DNA of 64,000 nt from JAVVHE01 sp038238915 (GCA_038238915.1 JBBSFH010000016.1:1-64000), one strand, 5' to 3'. Positions 34,091 to 43,107 are shown, counted from the stretch's first letter. Numbers and translations are program-made. Notes: generated from the letters alone by a model not told the origin.

Positions 34091-36645
34091 TGGCGGGAGA
34101 GCGGTTCAACGCCAGGATCGCCGACGCGAAGTGGCAGGCGGCATGGGACGCGGCGCGCTGCTTCGAGGCGCGCGACGATGATCCGCGCCCGAAAAGCTAT
34201 ATATTGGAGATGTTCCCGTATCCTTCGGGGCGCATCCATGTCGGTCACGTGCGCAACTACACGATGGGCGATGTGCTCGCGCGCGCGCACCGGATGCAGG
34301 GGCGCGCGGTGCTGCATCCGATGGGCTGGGACGCGTTCGGGATGCCCGCCGAAAACGCCGCGATGGCGCGCGGCGTGCATCCGGGCGAATGGACGCGCGC
34401 GAACATCGCGGCGATGCGGGATCAGCTGAAGTCTTTGGGGTTCGCCTTCGACTGGTCGCGCGAACTCGCGACGTGCGACCCCGAATATTACGGTCACGAA
34501 CAGGCGCTGTTTCTCGATCTGTACGCGGCCGGGCTGGTCTATCGCCGCGAATCGCAGGTCAATTGGGACCCGGTGGATAACACCGTGCTCGCCAACGAAC
34601 AGGTGATCGACGGGCGCGGCTGGCGGTCGGGGGCGCTGGTCGAGCGGCGCAAGCTCGCGCAGTGGTTTTTGCGCATTACCCAGTTCGCGGACGAACTGCT
34701 CGATGGGCTGGCGGGGCTGGACAAGTGGCCGGACAAGGTTCGCACGATGCAGGAAAACTGGATCGGGCGGAGCAAGGGCCTCCGGCTGCGCTTCGCGCTG
34801 GCCGATCCCTCGACCATCGAAGTCTACACCACCCGCCCCGATACGCTGATGGGCGCATCCTTCCTCGCGATCGCCCCCGATCACCCGCTCGCGCTCGCCG
34901 CCGACCCCGCTCTCCAGCCCGCAATCGCCGCGCTCAAGCTGGGTGGCACTGCGGCGGCGGATATCGAGACCGCCGAGAAAGTGGGCGTCGATCTGGGCAT
35001 CCGCGTGCGCCACCCGCTCGATCCCACGATTACGCTCCCCGTCTGGGCCGCGAATTTCGTCCTGATGGACTATGGCACCGGCGCGATCTTCGGCTGCCCC
35101 GCGCACGATCAGCGCGATCTCGATTTCGCGCGCAAATACGGCTTGCCGGTGCGCCGCGTCGTCGCCGCCGAGGGTGCCGACCCCGCCGAACCGATCGGCA
35201 CCGAGGCCTACACCGGCCCCGGCCGCATCGTGAATAGCGGCCCGCTGCTCGACGGCCTCGCCATCGAACCCGCCAAGGCCGCCGTGATCGCGCGCGCCGA
35301 AGCCGAAGGCTGGGGCGAAGGCTCGACCGTGTTCCGCCTGCGCGACTGGGGCGTCTCGCGCCAGCGCTACTGGGGCACGCCGATCCCGATCATCCATTGC
35401 GCCACGTGCGGCCCCCAGCCCGCGCCGCGCGACAGCCTGCCCATCGTGCTGCCCGAGGATGTGGATTTCGCCACGCCGGGCAACCCGCTCGCGCGCCACC
35501 CGACCTGGAAGCATGTGGCCTGCCCCGCCTGCCACGGCCCTGCCGAGCGCGAGACCGATACGCTCGACACGTTCGCCGATTCGAGCTGGTATTTCCTGCG
35601 TTTCGCCAGCCACCCGGCGAACGCGCCGTTCGACCGCGCGGCAGTGGATAAGTGGCTGCCCGTCGATCAATATATCGGCGGCGTAGAGCACGCGATCCTC
35701 CACCTGCTCTATGCGCGCTTCTGGACGCGCGCGCTGGCGCACATCGGCCGCCTCACCGTAGCCGAACCGTTCGCCGCGCTGTTCACGCAGGGGATGGTGA
35801 CACACGAGACCTATAAGGCTAGCCAAGTATACTCTTACACCGACTCCGATGGTAGGTCACAAATCGGCGATGACGAGTACTGGGTCGCGCCAGACGAAGT
35901 AGAACGTAGTGGCAATCAACTGATTGAGAGTAGCACGGGCAATATGGTCGAAGTCGGCCGCGTCGAGAAAATGTCCAAGTCCAAGCGCAACACCGTCGAT
36001 CCCACCCCCGTGATCGATCAGTACGGTGCGGACGCGGTGCGCTGGTTCATCGTCTCGGACAGCCCCGCCGAGCGCGATTTCCCCTGGTCCGCCACCGGCA
36101 TCGAGGGTGCGTGGCGTTTCATCCAGCGCGCGTGGCGCATCGCCGACACGGTCGCCGACGAGCCCGACCTCGCCCCCACGCCCGATCTCGCCAAAGCCGC
36201 CGCGCGCGCCACCCACGGCGTGACCGAAGACATCGCCGCGCTCCAGTTCAACAAGGCGATCGCGCGCCTCTACGATCTCGCCACGCAGATCGAGCGCGCG
36301 CCGCCCGGCACGCGCCGGGCGTCCACGCTTATCTTCCTCAAGCTCGTCGCCCCCATCGCCCCGCATGTGGCGGAGGAGGCGTGGGAACGTCTCGGCCAGC
36401 ACGGCCTGATCGTCGATGCGCCCTGGCCGCAAGCCGATCCTGCGCTGCTGATCGACGATACCGTCACGCTCGCCATCCAGATCAACGGCAAGCTGCGCGA
36501 TACTATCATCGCGCCCAAGGGGCTGGCGCGCGAGGCGGCGGAGGCGCTGGCGATGGGGCAGGAGAAGATCGTGATCGCACTGGCCGGAGCGACGCCCAAA
36601 AAGGTGATCGTCGTCTCCGATCGCCTCGTGAACCTCGTCGCGTGA
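34090..36645 (+). CDS. leuS: Leucyl-tRNA synthetase
   Basis: 851-residue class I synthetase. It has the HIGH equivalent HVGH (in YPSGRIHVGHVRNY), a CP1 editing domain (GAIFGCPAHDQRD, YTRP-like TTRPDTLMGASF) and KMSKS at about residue 627 (EKMSKSKRN). A stretch at about 35812-35960 (residues about 575-623), between the zinc/leucine-specific region and KMSKS, is AT-richer and uses codons (AGT, TCT, TCA, AGG, GTA) rare in the rest of the gene. It encodes an unusual polar segment (YSYTDSDGRSQIGDDEYW). The gene is otherwise intact and coupled to lptE by GTGA. Confidence 0.96.
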   Translation: MAGERFNARIADAKWQAAWDAARCFEARDDDPRPKSYILEMFPYPSGRIHVGHVRNYTMGDVLARAHRMQGRAVLHPMGWDAFGMPAENAAMARGVHPGEWTRANIAAMRDQLKSLGFAFDWSRELATCDPEYYGHEQALFLDLYAAGLVYRRESQVNWDPVDNTVLANEQVIDGRGWRSGALVERRKLAQWFLRITQFADELLDGLAGLDKWPDKVRTMQENWIGRSKGLRLRFALADPSTIEVYTTRPDTLMGASFLAIAPDHPLALAADPALQPAIAALKLGGTAAADIETAEKVGVDLGIRVRHPLDPTITLPVWAANFVLMDYGTGAIFGCPAHDQRDLDFARKYGLPVRRVVAAEGADPAEPIGTEAYTGPGRIVNSGPLLDGLAIEPAKAAVIARAEAEGWGEGSTVFRLRDWGVSRQRYWGTPIPIIHCATCGPQPAPRDSLPIVLPEDVDFATPGNPLARHPTWKHVACPACHGPAERETDTLDTFADSSWYFLRFASHPANAPFDRAAVDKWLPVDQYIGGVEHAILHLLYARFWTRALAHIGRLTVAEPFAALFTQGMVTHETYKASQVYSYTDSDGRSQIGDDEYWVAPDEVERSGNQLIESSTGNMVEVGRVEKMSKSKRNTVDPTPVIDQYGADAVRWFIVSDSPAERDFPWSATGIEGAWRFIQRAWRIADTVADEPDLAPTPDLAKAAARATHGVTEDIAALQFNKAIARLYDLATQIERAPPGTRRASTLIFLKLVAPIAPHVAEEAWERLGQHGLIVDAPWPQADPALLIDDTVTLAIQINGKLRDTIIAPKGLAREAAEALAMGQEKIVIALAGATPKKVIVVSDRLVNLVA

Positions 36646-37151
36646 GGCGCGCGGCCGGCCTTCTGCTGCTGGTTGGCGGGTGCAACCTTGCGCCGGTCTA
36701 CTCGGGTGGCAGCCACGGCGTTGCCGCGACCACGCTCAGCCAGATCGCGGTCGCCCCAATCCCCGATCGCGCCGGCTATCTGGTGCGCCAGCAACTGCTC
36801 GACCGCCTCAACCCCGGCGATGCGCCACGCTACCGGCTCGAAATCACGCTCGACGATAAACTCACCGGCTTCGGCGTCCGCACCGATACCACGATCAGCC
36901 GCGAGCGCCGGACGCTGCGCGCGCGCTACCGCCTTGTCGCCACCGATACCAACACCGTGCTCCTCGACGCGACTGCGGGCGCGGACGAGGGGATAGATGT
37001 CGTGCAGTCCGAATATGCGGTGGTCGCCGCCGAGCAGACCGCACTCGAACGGCTGTCCGTCCGCTTGGCCGACCAGATCGTGGCGCGCGTGGCGCTGTAT
37101 GCGCGCCAGGCCAAGGGACAGATGCCCGAGGCCGCACCCGCGCCGCAATGA
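36642..37151 (+). CDS. lptE: LPS assembly lipoprotein LptE
   Basis: 169 residues. A very short lipoprotein signal (LLLLVGGCN) puts Cys at about 13, followed by the LptE-like body: LSQIAVAPIPDRAGYLVRQQL, then RYRLEITLDDKL, YRLVATDTNTVLLDATAG and ALERLSVRLADQIVARVALY. LptE plugs the LptD barrel during LPS export. The GTG start at 36642 overlaps the leuS stop, and the end overlaps holA (ATGA). The leuS-lptE-holA order is typical. Confidence 0.85.
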   Translation: MRRAAGLLLLVGGCNLAPVYSGGSHGVAATTLSQIAVAPIPDRAGYLVRQQLLDRLNPGDAPRYRLEITLDDKLTGFGVRTDTTISRERRTLRARYRLVATDTNTVLLDATAGADEGIDVVQSEYAVVAAEQTALERLSVRLADQIVARVALYARQAKGQMPEAAPAPQ

Positions 37152-38155
37152 AGGTCGAACCGCGCGACGCCGAGCGGTTGATCGCCCAGCCCCCCGCCGA
37201 CGCGCGCCTGTACCTGTTCTTCGGCCCCGATGGAGGCCAGGCGCATGATCTGGCGGCGCGTCTTGAGGCCAGGCTTGGCGGCGATCGCCTCGATCTGGCA
37301 CCCGCCAGTGTCGCCGACCGTCCCGGGCTGCTTGCGGACGAGGCCGCGAGCGTCCCCATGTTCGGCGGCGCGCAGGTGTTGCGGCTGGTGCCCGCCACCA
37401 ACGATCACGCGGAAGCGGCGGGGCTGCTGCTCGACGCGCCCGCAGTCGAACATCGCGCGATCCTGATCGCAGGCGATCTCAAGCCTACCTCGGCGTTGCG
37501 TAAACTGGCGGAAGCGCACCCGGGCGCGCGGGCGCTCGCCTGTTACCCGCCAACGGCCGCCGATTTCGCACGGCTGGCGCAGGGCATGGCACGCGCAGCC
37601 GGTCTCGATCCAGAGCCTGCCGCGCTGGCGCTGCTGGTAGGAGCAGTCGGCGGCGAGCGCGGCATCCTCGCGCAGGAGATCGCCAAGCTCGCGGTGTATC
37701 TGGGTGCCACGCCAGACACGCGCCGCGCATTCACCGCCGCCGATTGGCACGCGGTGGGTGCGGGCGAGGGCGCGGCCGATATTGATCCGCTGGTCGACGC
37801 GGTCGCAGGCCGAAAACCCGCCGAGGTCGCGCGCGCGCTGCGCGCACTCGCAGCCGACGGCCAGCGCGGCATTCCCCTGCTGCGCGCGGTGGCGCGGCGT
37901 TTCGCGCAGTTGGCGGAGGCGCGTACCGGGGTGGACGGCGGTGCGTCGGCCGAGGCGGCGGTGGGCGCGCTCCGGCCGCCGCTATTCTGGAAGGCCAAGC
38001 CCGCGTTTCTGGGCCAGTTGAAGGATTGGCGTGGGGATCAGCTGGCGGGGGCGACCCACGCACTGTTGGCCGCCGAGCGGGGGATCAAGGCGGCGGGGAG
38101 CGTGGGGGATTTGAACGCAGACGAATGTTTGCTGGGGCTGGCGGAGCGGGGGTAA
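37148..38155 (+). CDS. holA: DNA polymerase III delta subunit
   Basis: 335 residues. Delta opens the beta clamp within the clamp loader. Recognisable features are RLYLFFGPDGGQAHDLA at the N-terminus, EHRAILIAGDLKPTSALRK, AVGGERGILAQEIAKL, DIDPLVDAVAGRKPAEV and the C-terminal helical collar with PPLFWKAKPAF. The start ATG overlaps the lptE stop. It is the last gene before an AT-rich accessory islet that begins only 9 bases after its stop codon. Confidence 0.92.
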   Translation: MKVEPRDAERLIAQPPADARLYLFFGPDGGQAHDLAARLEARLGGDRLDLAPASVADRPGLLADEAASVPMFGGAQVLRLVPATNDHAEAAGLLLDAPAVEHRAILIAGDLKPTSALRKLAEAHPGARALACYPPTAADFARLAQGMARAAGLDPEPAALALLVGAVGGERGILAQEIAKLAVYLGATPDTRRAFTAADWHAVGAGEGAADIDPLVDAVAGRKPAEVARALRALAADGQRGIPLLRAVARRFAQLAEARTGVDGGASAEAAVGALRPPLFWKAKPAFLGQLKDWRGDQLAGATHALLAAERGIKAAGSVGDLNADECLLGLAERG

Positions 38156-38163
38156 GCGCCTGC

Positions 38164-38867
38164 CTAAAGTAGATTGTCGAGGTAGTCCTTTACCACAACC
38201 TTAATGTCCGAAAATAGGCACTGCTCAGTAAGCCCCAGCAGAGCTAAAGCACAAAGCGTATCTACCTTATCATTCATATCGACCGTAAATACCTTAGTCA
38301 GTACATCTTGAGGTACCACGTCGTTAGGACCGCAATGCAAGCTCATTACACTATCCTGCGCCAGAGATCGCGCGTTCATAGCATCCGCATAGATAAGTCC
38401 CGGCTTCTCGCGTTCTTTCTTGAATGCGTTGATCGTCTCATGATAATGAAACTCCGTGAACGCATTTAGCACTCTAACTTGCCAAATACACCCTAGTGTA
38501 GCGTGGTTCCGCGCGCACGCAAAACAGGCCTACCAAGGGACTCTTGTCCAGTCTAACAGCGGTGTAGGTATCCCATAGTGCTGAGCAAGAACTAACCACT
38601 CCAAGTCGTTCCGCGGTCGAGGATCAGCTAATCGCGCTGCTGCTCTAATCCATTCATGTAACCTAGTGCTACTGTCGATACCGCAAGTTCCGGGACGGAA
38701 CACGGAAGGTATCAGCAGTCAGCTTTCGTCGGCATGACCTCTGTATAAGGCTCTTGAGATCGTATTACGTGAAAGAGCGTTGAGGTATTCACCGATAACT
38801 TTCAGACCTCACTGCTCCATCTGCGCTGCTTAAGCGAGTCGTAGACCTGCTTCAGCCTCGGGGGCAT
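38164..38867 (-). pseudogene. Decayed FRG-domain protein gene
   Basis: Read on the minus strand, one frame gives ALYRGHADES-stop-LLIPSVFR, then RNDLEWLVLAQHYGIPTPLL followed by DWTRVPW-stop-ACFACARNHATLG, and it continues without interruption into a 102-codon open frame (38164-38472: MNARSLAQDSVM, GLTEQCLFSDI). This is the FRG domain (YRGH, PSVFR, LAQHYG-PT-LLDWT). Two in-frame stops (TGA at 38719-38721, where Trp is expected, and TAG at 38530-38532) and a probable frameshift near 38808, separating a start MPPRLKQVYDSLKQRRWSSE at 38867, inactivate it. The islet is clearly AT-richer than its surroundings, indicating acquisition and decay. Confidence 0.82.
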
Positions 38868-38973
38868 CTCTCATTCGCACCCAGTCAACCCAGATGCTGC
38901 ATATGCCCACCAACCCCCATCACATAACGCCACGCCCGCGCCGCTCGAACAAGCGGCGCGGATCGGGTACAGA

Positions 38974-39594
38974 CTATCCCCGGCGGCGGCGCAGCCATGC
39001 CAGCGCGGGCAGCGCACCGAGCAACAACGCGGCCGAGGGCGGCGCATCGACCTCGAAGGCCAGACCCTGCGTGCCGTTCAGCGCGATCAGCGCGCCCGCG
39101 CTGCCCGCAAGGCTAGGTGCCAGCGCGAGCAGGCTCGCGGTTTCGGCACTCGTCGCGGCCGAGGCGCCGCTGAACGAGAATGTGGGGTATTCGACCGACC
39201 AGATGGCAAGCTGTGTCGCCGCCGAATCGCTGGTCGTGCCCGCGGCCGTGGACAACAGTCCGTTCCCATAGGCGATCAACCCGGCGATCTCGTGCTTTTG
39301 CAATGTCGTGAGCGGCGTGCCGTTGTTGTTGGTCGTGACGGGACCGGTCGTGTATGCCAGATTCTGGCCGCCACCCGTCGAGATCTCGTGAAAGAGATCG
39401 ATGCACCAGGCGAACAGGTCGCCCGCCGACGTGGTCAGCTTGAGGCGACCGACATTGGCGGTGAGAGGAGACGGCAACGGGCTGTTGACGGTGATCACCT
39501 CGGTCCGATCGGTCTGTACGCCGGTGACGGTGATGGGGCCCGCAAACGCCGGAGTGGCAAGCGCGAGCAGCGAAGCGGTAAGCAACAGTTTCAT
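38974..39594 (-). CDS. PEP-CTERM-like surface protein with variant sorting motif
   Basis: 206 residues. The signal peptide is MKLLLTASLLALATPAFA-GPI. The secreted domain contains LFAWCIDLFHEISTGGGQN and VTTNNNGTPLTTLQKHEIAG, segments typical of a PEP-CTERM protein family (Trp-Cys-Ile-Asp-Leu core). The C-terminus is a hydrophobic helix plus WLRRRRG, but the signature reads DAPPSAALLLG rather than a canonical PEP, so it is a variant signal. GGGGAAAATC precedes the ATG at 39594. A sigma-54 promoter lies about 50 bases upstream. Confidence 0.78.
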   Translation of the reverse strand: MKLLLTASLLALATPAFAGPITVTGVQTDRTEVITVNSPLPSPLTANVGRLKLTTSAGDLFAWCIDLFHEISTGGGQNLAYTTGPVTTNNNGTPLTTLQKHEIAGLIAYGNGLLSTAAGTTSDSAATQLAIWSVEYPTFSFSGASAATSAETASLLALAPSLAGSAGALIALNGTQGLAFEVDAPPSAALLLGALPALAWLRRRRG

Positions 39595-39643
39595 GATTTT
39601 CCCCGCGTGACGGTCCCGGTTCATTCCGGTCCCGTTTTGACGA

Positions 39644-39659
39644 AGCAAGTTGTGTGCCA
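39644..39659 (-). promoter_or_regulatory. Sigma-54 (RpoN) -24/-12 promoter of the PEP-CTERM gene
   Basis: On the minus strand TGGCACA-CAAC-TTGCT fits the RpoN consensus TGGCACG-N4-TTGCA/T closely. The predicted transcript start is near 39633, leaving a leader of about 40 bases. Upstream (39663-39680) GGTAAATA occurs twice with a 10-base period, and GTAAAATTTAC at 39736-39746 is a perfect palindrome. These are candidate activator sites, as sigma-54 needs an enhancer-binding protein. Confidence 0.72.
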
Positions 39660-39891
39660 ATTGGTAAATAACGGTAAATATCCGTCAATTCTTTATCGTT
39701 TGTCGGTAGACCAAGGCCGTGCCGTAGAAAAAAGTGTAAAATTTACCGACGTTTGCGAAACGATTTTGGAGGATCCATCAGCGAGCCTGGCGTGATGGCG
39801 CGCGAAAGTCCTGGTGCGGACGGCTCAACGATGCGGTACGCGGGCCGACACAAGGTTGCCGCTACCGCGCGCAAGTCCTAGCTCGCTGCGC

Positions 39892-40335
39892 ATGATCACC
39901 ACGCTTGGCCAGACCGCCCCCACCCCTGCCAGCCCGGAAGCGGCGCGGCTCGATTACATCCCCAATCCGCGCCCGGGCCGCCCCTATCTGATCCGTCTCA
40001 CCGCGCCCGAGTTCACCAGCCTGTGCCCCGTTACCGGCGCGCCGGATTTCGCGCTTCTGGTGCTCGATTATGCTCCCGGCGCAACCATGGTGGAGAGCAA
40101 GTCCTTCAAGCTTTTCCTGCAATCGTACCGCAACCACGGCGCGTTTCATGAGGACGTGACCGTCGGAATTGCCGAGCGCCTCGTCCAAGAAATGGCTCCG
40201 CTCTGGCTGCGCATCGGCGGCTATTGGTACCCGCGCGGCGGCATCCCGATCGACGTCTTCTGGCAATCAGGCCCCGCTCCCGAAGGCCTGTGGATCCCGC
40301 CGCAGGACGTGCCCGGCTACCGCGGCCGCGGATGA
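39892..40335 (+). CDS. queF: NADPH-dependent 7-cyano-7-deazaguanine (preQ0) reductase QueF
   Basis: 147-residue unimodular QueF that reduces the preQ0 nitrile to preQ1 in queuosine synthesis. The catalytic Cys45 is in SLCPVTGAPDF with Asp52, and the NADPH/E-S-K-S-F-K signature is VESKSFKLFLQSYRNHGAFHE-like. The ATG at 39892 gives the usual length; the longer frame from 39814 is rejected. No preQ1 riboswitch is evident upstream. It is coupled to the next gene by ATGA. Confidence 0.93.
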   Translation: MITTLGQTAPTPASPEAARLDYIPNPRPGRPYLIRLTAPEFTSLCPVTGAPDFALLVLDYAPGATMVESKSFKLFLQSYRNHGAFHEDVTVGIAERLVQEMAPLWLRIGGYWYPRGGIPIDVFWQSGPAPEGLWIPPQDVPGYRGRG

Positions 40336-41372
40336 GCCTCGCCACCAATCTCGCCCAGTCCCCTGCCTGGCTGCCGCACAGCATCGACGAACCCGCCGAC
40401 CGCCTGCTGTTCGCGCATCTGGGCGAGGACCAGTATCGCGCCGCGAGTTTCCTCGATGGGCGGATGCTGGGTACGCACGTGAAGACGCAGTGGGTGCCGT
40501 TCGCGCAGGTGCTGGAAGCGCTGCCGCCGCCCCGGCCGTTGCACGCGATCTTCCACATCGGCCATGTCGGCTCGACATTGATCAGCCGCCTGCTCGGCGA
40601 ACTCCCCGCGCTGTTCAGTGTGCGCGAACCCGCGGCACTTCGCACGCTCGCCGAATACCGGGCCGTGCCCGAGGCGTGGCGCACGCCGCCCGAGCACGCC
40701 GCGCGCCTCGAAGCCTGCCTCACCCTGTGGTCGCGCACATGGCACCCCGCGCAGACGGCGCTGCTGAAGGCCACCAGCTTCGCCAGCAAACTCGCCCCCG
40801 CGATCCTCGCGCGACCCGCCACCCGCGCGATACTCCTGACCACCAGCGCGCCGACCTACCTCGCCACCATCCTCGCCGCCGATGGCAACCGCGCCGAGGC
40901 CATCGCACTCGCCCCCTCGCGCCTCGCCCGGTTGAACGCGCGCCTCGGCGGCCCCGCCTTCGCGCTCGCCGGGATGAGCGAGGGGGAGCGGATCGCGATG
41001 GCATGGGCGTGCGAAACTGCCAGCCTCGCCGCCGCGCACGGCCCGGCCACGCTAACGCTGGATTTCGAGACGTTCCTCTCCCAGCCCGCGCCCACATTGA
41101 TGCAAGCGGCCACGCACCTTGGTGCGCCTCTTGGCCCCGAAGACGCGCATCGCCTCGTCACCAGCCCGCTGATGGCACGCTACGCCAAGGGCCCCGAACA
41201 CGTCTACACCCCCGATCTGCGCGCCGCCGTACTTGCGCAGGCCCAGCGCGAGCATGGCGCGGAAATCGTCCGGGGGCTGGCGTGGCTGGAACGGGCGGCG
41301 GGCACCTACCCCTTGCTCAATGGTCCATCCACATCCGCGCCAACGCCTGCTGCACCCGCTGCGCGCGGGTGA
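40332..41372 (+). CDS. Sulfotransferase-like P-loop protein
   Basis: 346 residues. The segment LHAIFHIGHVGSTLISRLLG matches the PAPS 5'-phosphosulfate-binding loop of sulfotransferase-like proteins, followed by VREPAALRTLAEYR, the LLKATSFASKL region and LTLDFETFLSQP. This family often lies next to queF, glycosyl- or dioxygenase genes in sphingomonads, and true sulfotransfer is unproven. The start ATG overlaps the queF stop. The last 56 bases overlap the convergent dioxygenase gene; the Ala/Pro-rich C-terminal 15 residues come from that overlap and look less conserved. Confidence 0.72.
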   Translation: MSLATNLAQSPAWLPHSIDEPADRLLFAHLGEDQYRAASFLDGRMLGTHVKTQWVPFAQVLEALPPPRPLHAIFHIGHVGSTLISRLLGELPALFSVREPAALRTLAEYRAVPEAWRTPPEHAARLEACLTLWSRTWHPAQTALLKATSFASKLAPAILARPATRAILLTTSAPTYLATILAADGNRAEAIALAPSRLARLNARLGGPAFALAGMSEGERIAMAWACETASLAAAHGPATLTLDFETFLSQPAPTLMQAATHLGAPLGPEDAHRLVTSPLMARYAKGPEHVYTPDLRAAVLAQAQREHGAEIVRGLAWLERAAGTYPLLNGPSTSAPTPAAPAARG

Positions 41373-41979
41373 AATTTTCGTGGCGCATCGTCAGCCCCTC
41401 GAGCGCCACCACCTCGTTCAGTTCGTAGAGCACCTCGCGCCGCCACGCGTCGGCGATCTTGCTCTCAATGAAGGTGAGCCCCACCAGCCGCTCGCCGCGA
41501 TCCACGGGCACCACCTCGTGCAGCGTGGTCGAAGGGTAGATCACCGCCGCCCCGGCCCCGGGTTTGAACTCCACCGCGGTGTCGCCGAGCAGCACGCGCA
41601 GTTCGCCGCCCTCGTAATTGGCGGGATCGCTGAGGAAGATCGTGCAGCTCAGATCCGCGCGCAGCGGGCGATCCTTCATCGGCATGAAGGCGGCGTCGGC
41701 GTGCAGGCCGTAATGCTTGTCCGTGGAGTAACGCGTCAGCATCGGCGAGGCGACCGTGCGCGGCATGGCGAAAGCCTTGAACGGTTCGCTGCGCCCGAGC
41801 GCTGCGAGCATGATCCTCGACGATCGGGCGTGCGCGTCCGGATCGGCCAGAATCTCGTTGTTCTTGACCTTGGAGTGCGGATTGGACGCCCGCCCATCGA
41901 TAAACCCCGCCCCCGCCGCAATGGCGCGCAGTGCGGCGACTTCGTCGGGTATCAGCAAATCTGGGATTTGTAGGAACAT
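41317..41979 (-). CDS. PiuC/YbiX-type Fe(II)/2-oxoglutarate dioxygenase
   Basis: 220 residues. The PKHD-hydroxylase pattern is YGLHADAAFMP (His and Asp ligands), STTLHEVVPVDRGERLVG (second His and the 2-oxoglutarate Arg), and N-terminal IPDLLIPDEVAALRA with NPHSKVKNN. PiuC genes commonly sit beside TonB-dependent iron receptors; none is present here. The gene ends inside the 3' end of the sulfotransferase-like gene. Confidence 0.88.
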   Translation of the reverse strand: MFLQIPDLLIPDEVAALRAIAAGAGFIDGRASNPHSKVKNNEILADPDAHARSSRIMLAALGRSEPFKAFAMPRTVASPMLTRYSTDKHYGLHADAAFMPMKDRPLRADLSCTIFLSDPANYEGGELRVLLGDTAVEFKPGAGAAVIYPSTTLHEVVPVDRGERLVGLTFIESKIADAWRREVLYELNEVVALEGLTMRHENFTRAQRVQQALARMWMDH

Positions 41980-42030
41980 GTATGCGTGAGCCTAGCGCGG
42001 CGCGCGCGGCCCCGCTACTCGCGTGCGCTC

Positions 42031-43107
42031 ATGTCCGCCACCGAAACTCTCCACGCCGAACTCCTGCACGAGATCGAAACCGCCGCGTCGCTCGATACGC
42101 TCGATGCGGTGCGTGTGCGCGCGCTCGGCAAGGCGGGCGCGGTGACCGCGCTGTTGAAGACGCTGGGCGGCGTCAGTCCCGAGGAACGACAGACGCTCGG
42201 CCCCGTCTACAATGCGCTGCGCGAGACGGTGGCCGCCGCGATCGCCGCGCGACGCGCGACGCTGGAATCCGCCGCCCTCACCGCCAAACTCGCCGCCGAA
42301 CGGCAGGACATGACGCTCCCCGTCGCCGCCCCCCCGCGCGGCCGCATTCATCCGGTCTCCCAAGTGCTCGACGAACTCACCGAAATCTTCGCGGACATGG
42401 GCTTCGCGGTCGCCACGGGGCCCGAGATCGAGGACGAGTGGCATAATTTCAGCGCGCTCAACATTCCCGAGGACCACCCCGCGCGCGCGATGCACGATAC
42501 GTTCTATTTCCCGCAAGCGGGCGAGAAAGGCCGGATGCTGCTGCGCACGCACACGTCGCCGGTGCAGATCAGGACGATGCTCACCCAGAAGCCGCCGATT
42601 CGGACGATCAGCCCGGGTCGCGTATACCGCAGCGACAGTGATGCAACGCACACGCCGATGTTCCACCAGATCGAAGCGCTGGTGATCGATCGAAACATCA
42701 CGATGGGCCACCTCAAGTGGACGATCGAAACCTTCCTCAAGGCCTTTTTCGGGGTCGATGCGGTGGACCTGCGCTTCCGCCCCAGCTTCTTCCCCTTCAC
42801 CGAGCCTTCGGCCGAAGTCGATGTGGGCTGTTCGATCGAGAACGGCGTGCGGCGGATCGGCGGCAAGGGCGCGTGGCTCGAGGTGATGGGCTCGGGCATG
42901 GTCCACCCGCGCGTGCTACGTGCGTGCGGCCTCGATCCCGACGAGTGGCAGGGCTTCGCGTTCGGCACCGGTCTCGATCGCCTCGCCATGCTCAAATACG
43001 GCATCGCGGACCTGCGCGCGATGTTCGACGGCGATGTACGCTGGCTCGAGCATTACGGCTTCGATCCGCTGAGCGTGCCAACGCTTAGCGGGGGAGTGGG
43101 CGCGTGA
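42031..43107 (+). CDS. pheS: Phenylalanyl-tRNA synthetase alpha subunit
   Basis: 358 residues of the class II catalytic subunit. The N-terminal coiled coil (about 1-85) contacts tRNA. Motif 2 is in RTHTSPVQIRTML and GRVYRSDSDATHTPMFHQIE; the Phe pocket is FRPSFFPFTEPSAEVDV; motif 3 is FAFGTGLDRLAMLKYGI. The ATG at 42031 starts MSATETLHAELL; an upstream in-frame ATG at 41986 adds a basic, non-family extension. The end overlaps pheT by GTGA. Confidence 0.96.
   Translation: MSATETLHAELLHEIETAASLDTLDAVRVRALGKAGAVTALLKTLGGVSPEERQTLGPVYNALRETVAAAIAARRATLESAALTAKLAAERQDMTLPVAAPPRGRIHPVSQVLDELTEIFADMGFAVATGPEIEDEWHNFSALNIPEDHPARAMHDTFYFPQAGEKGRMLLRTHTSPVQIRTMLTQKPPIRTISPGRVYRSDSDATHTPMFHQIEALVIDRNITMGHLKWTIETFLKAFFGVDAVDLRFRPSFFPFTEPSAEVDVGCSIENGVRRIGGKGAWLEVMGSGMVHPRVLRACGLDPDEWQGFAFGTGLDRLAMLKYGIADLRAMFDGDVRWLEHYGFDPLSVPTLSGGVGA

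Noticed and set aside
39780..39891. Possible preQ1 riboswitch before queF
   Set aside because: No pseudoknot-type aptamer elements were found in the 110 bases upstream.
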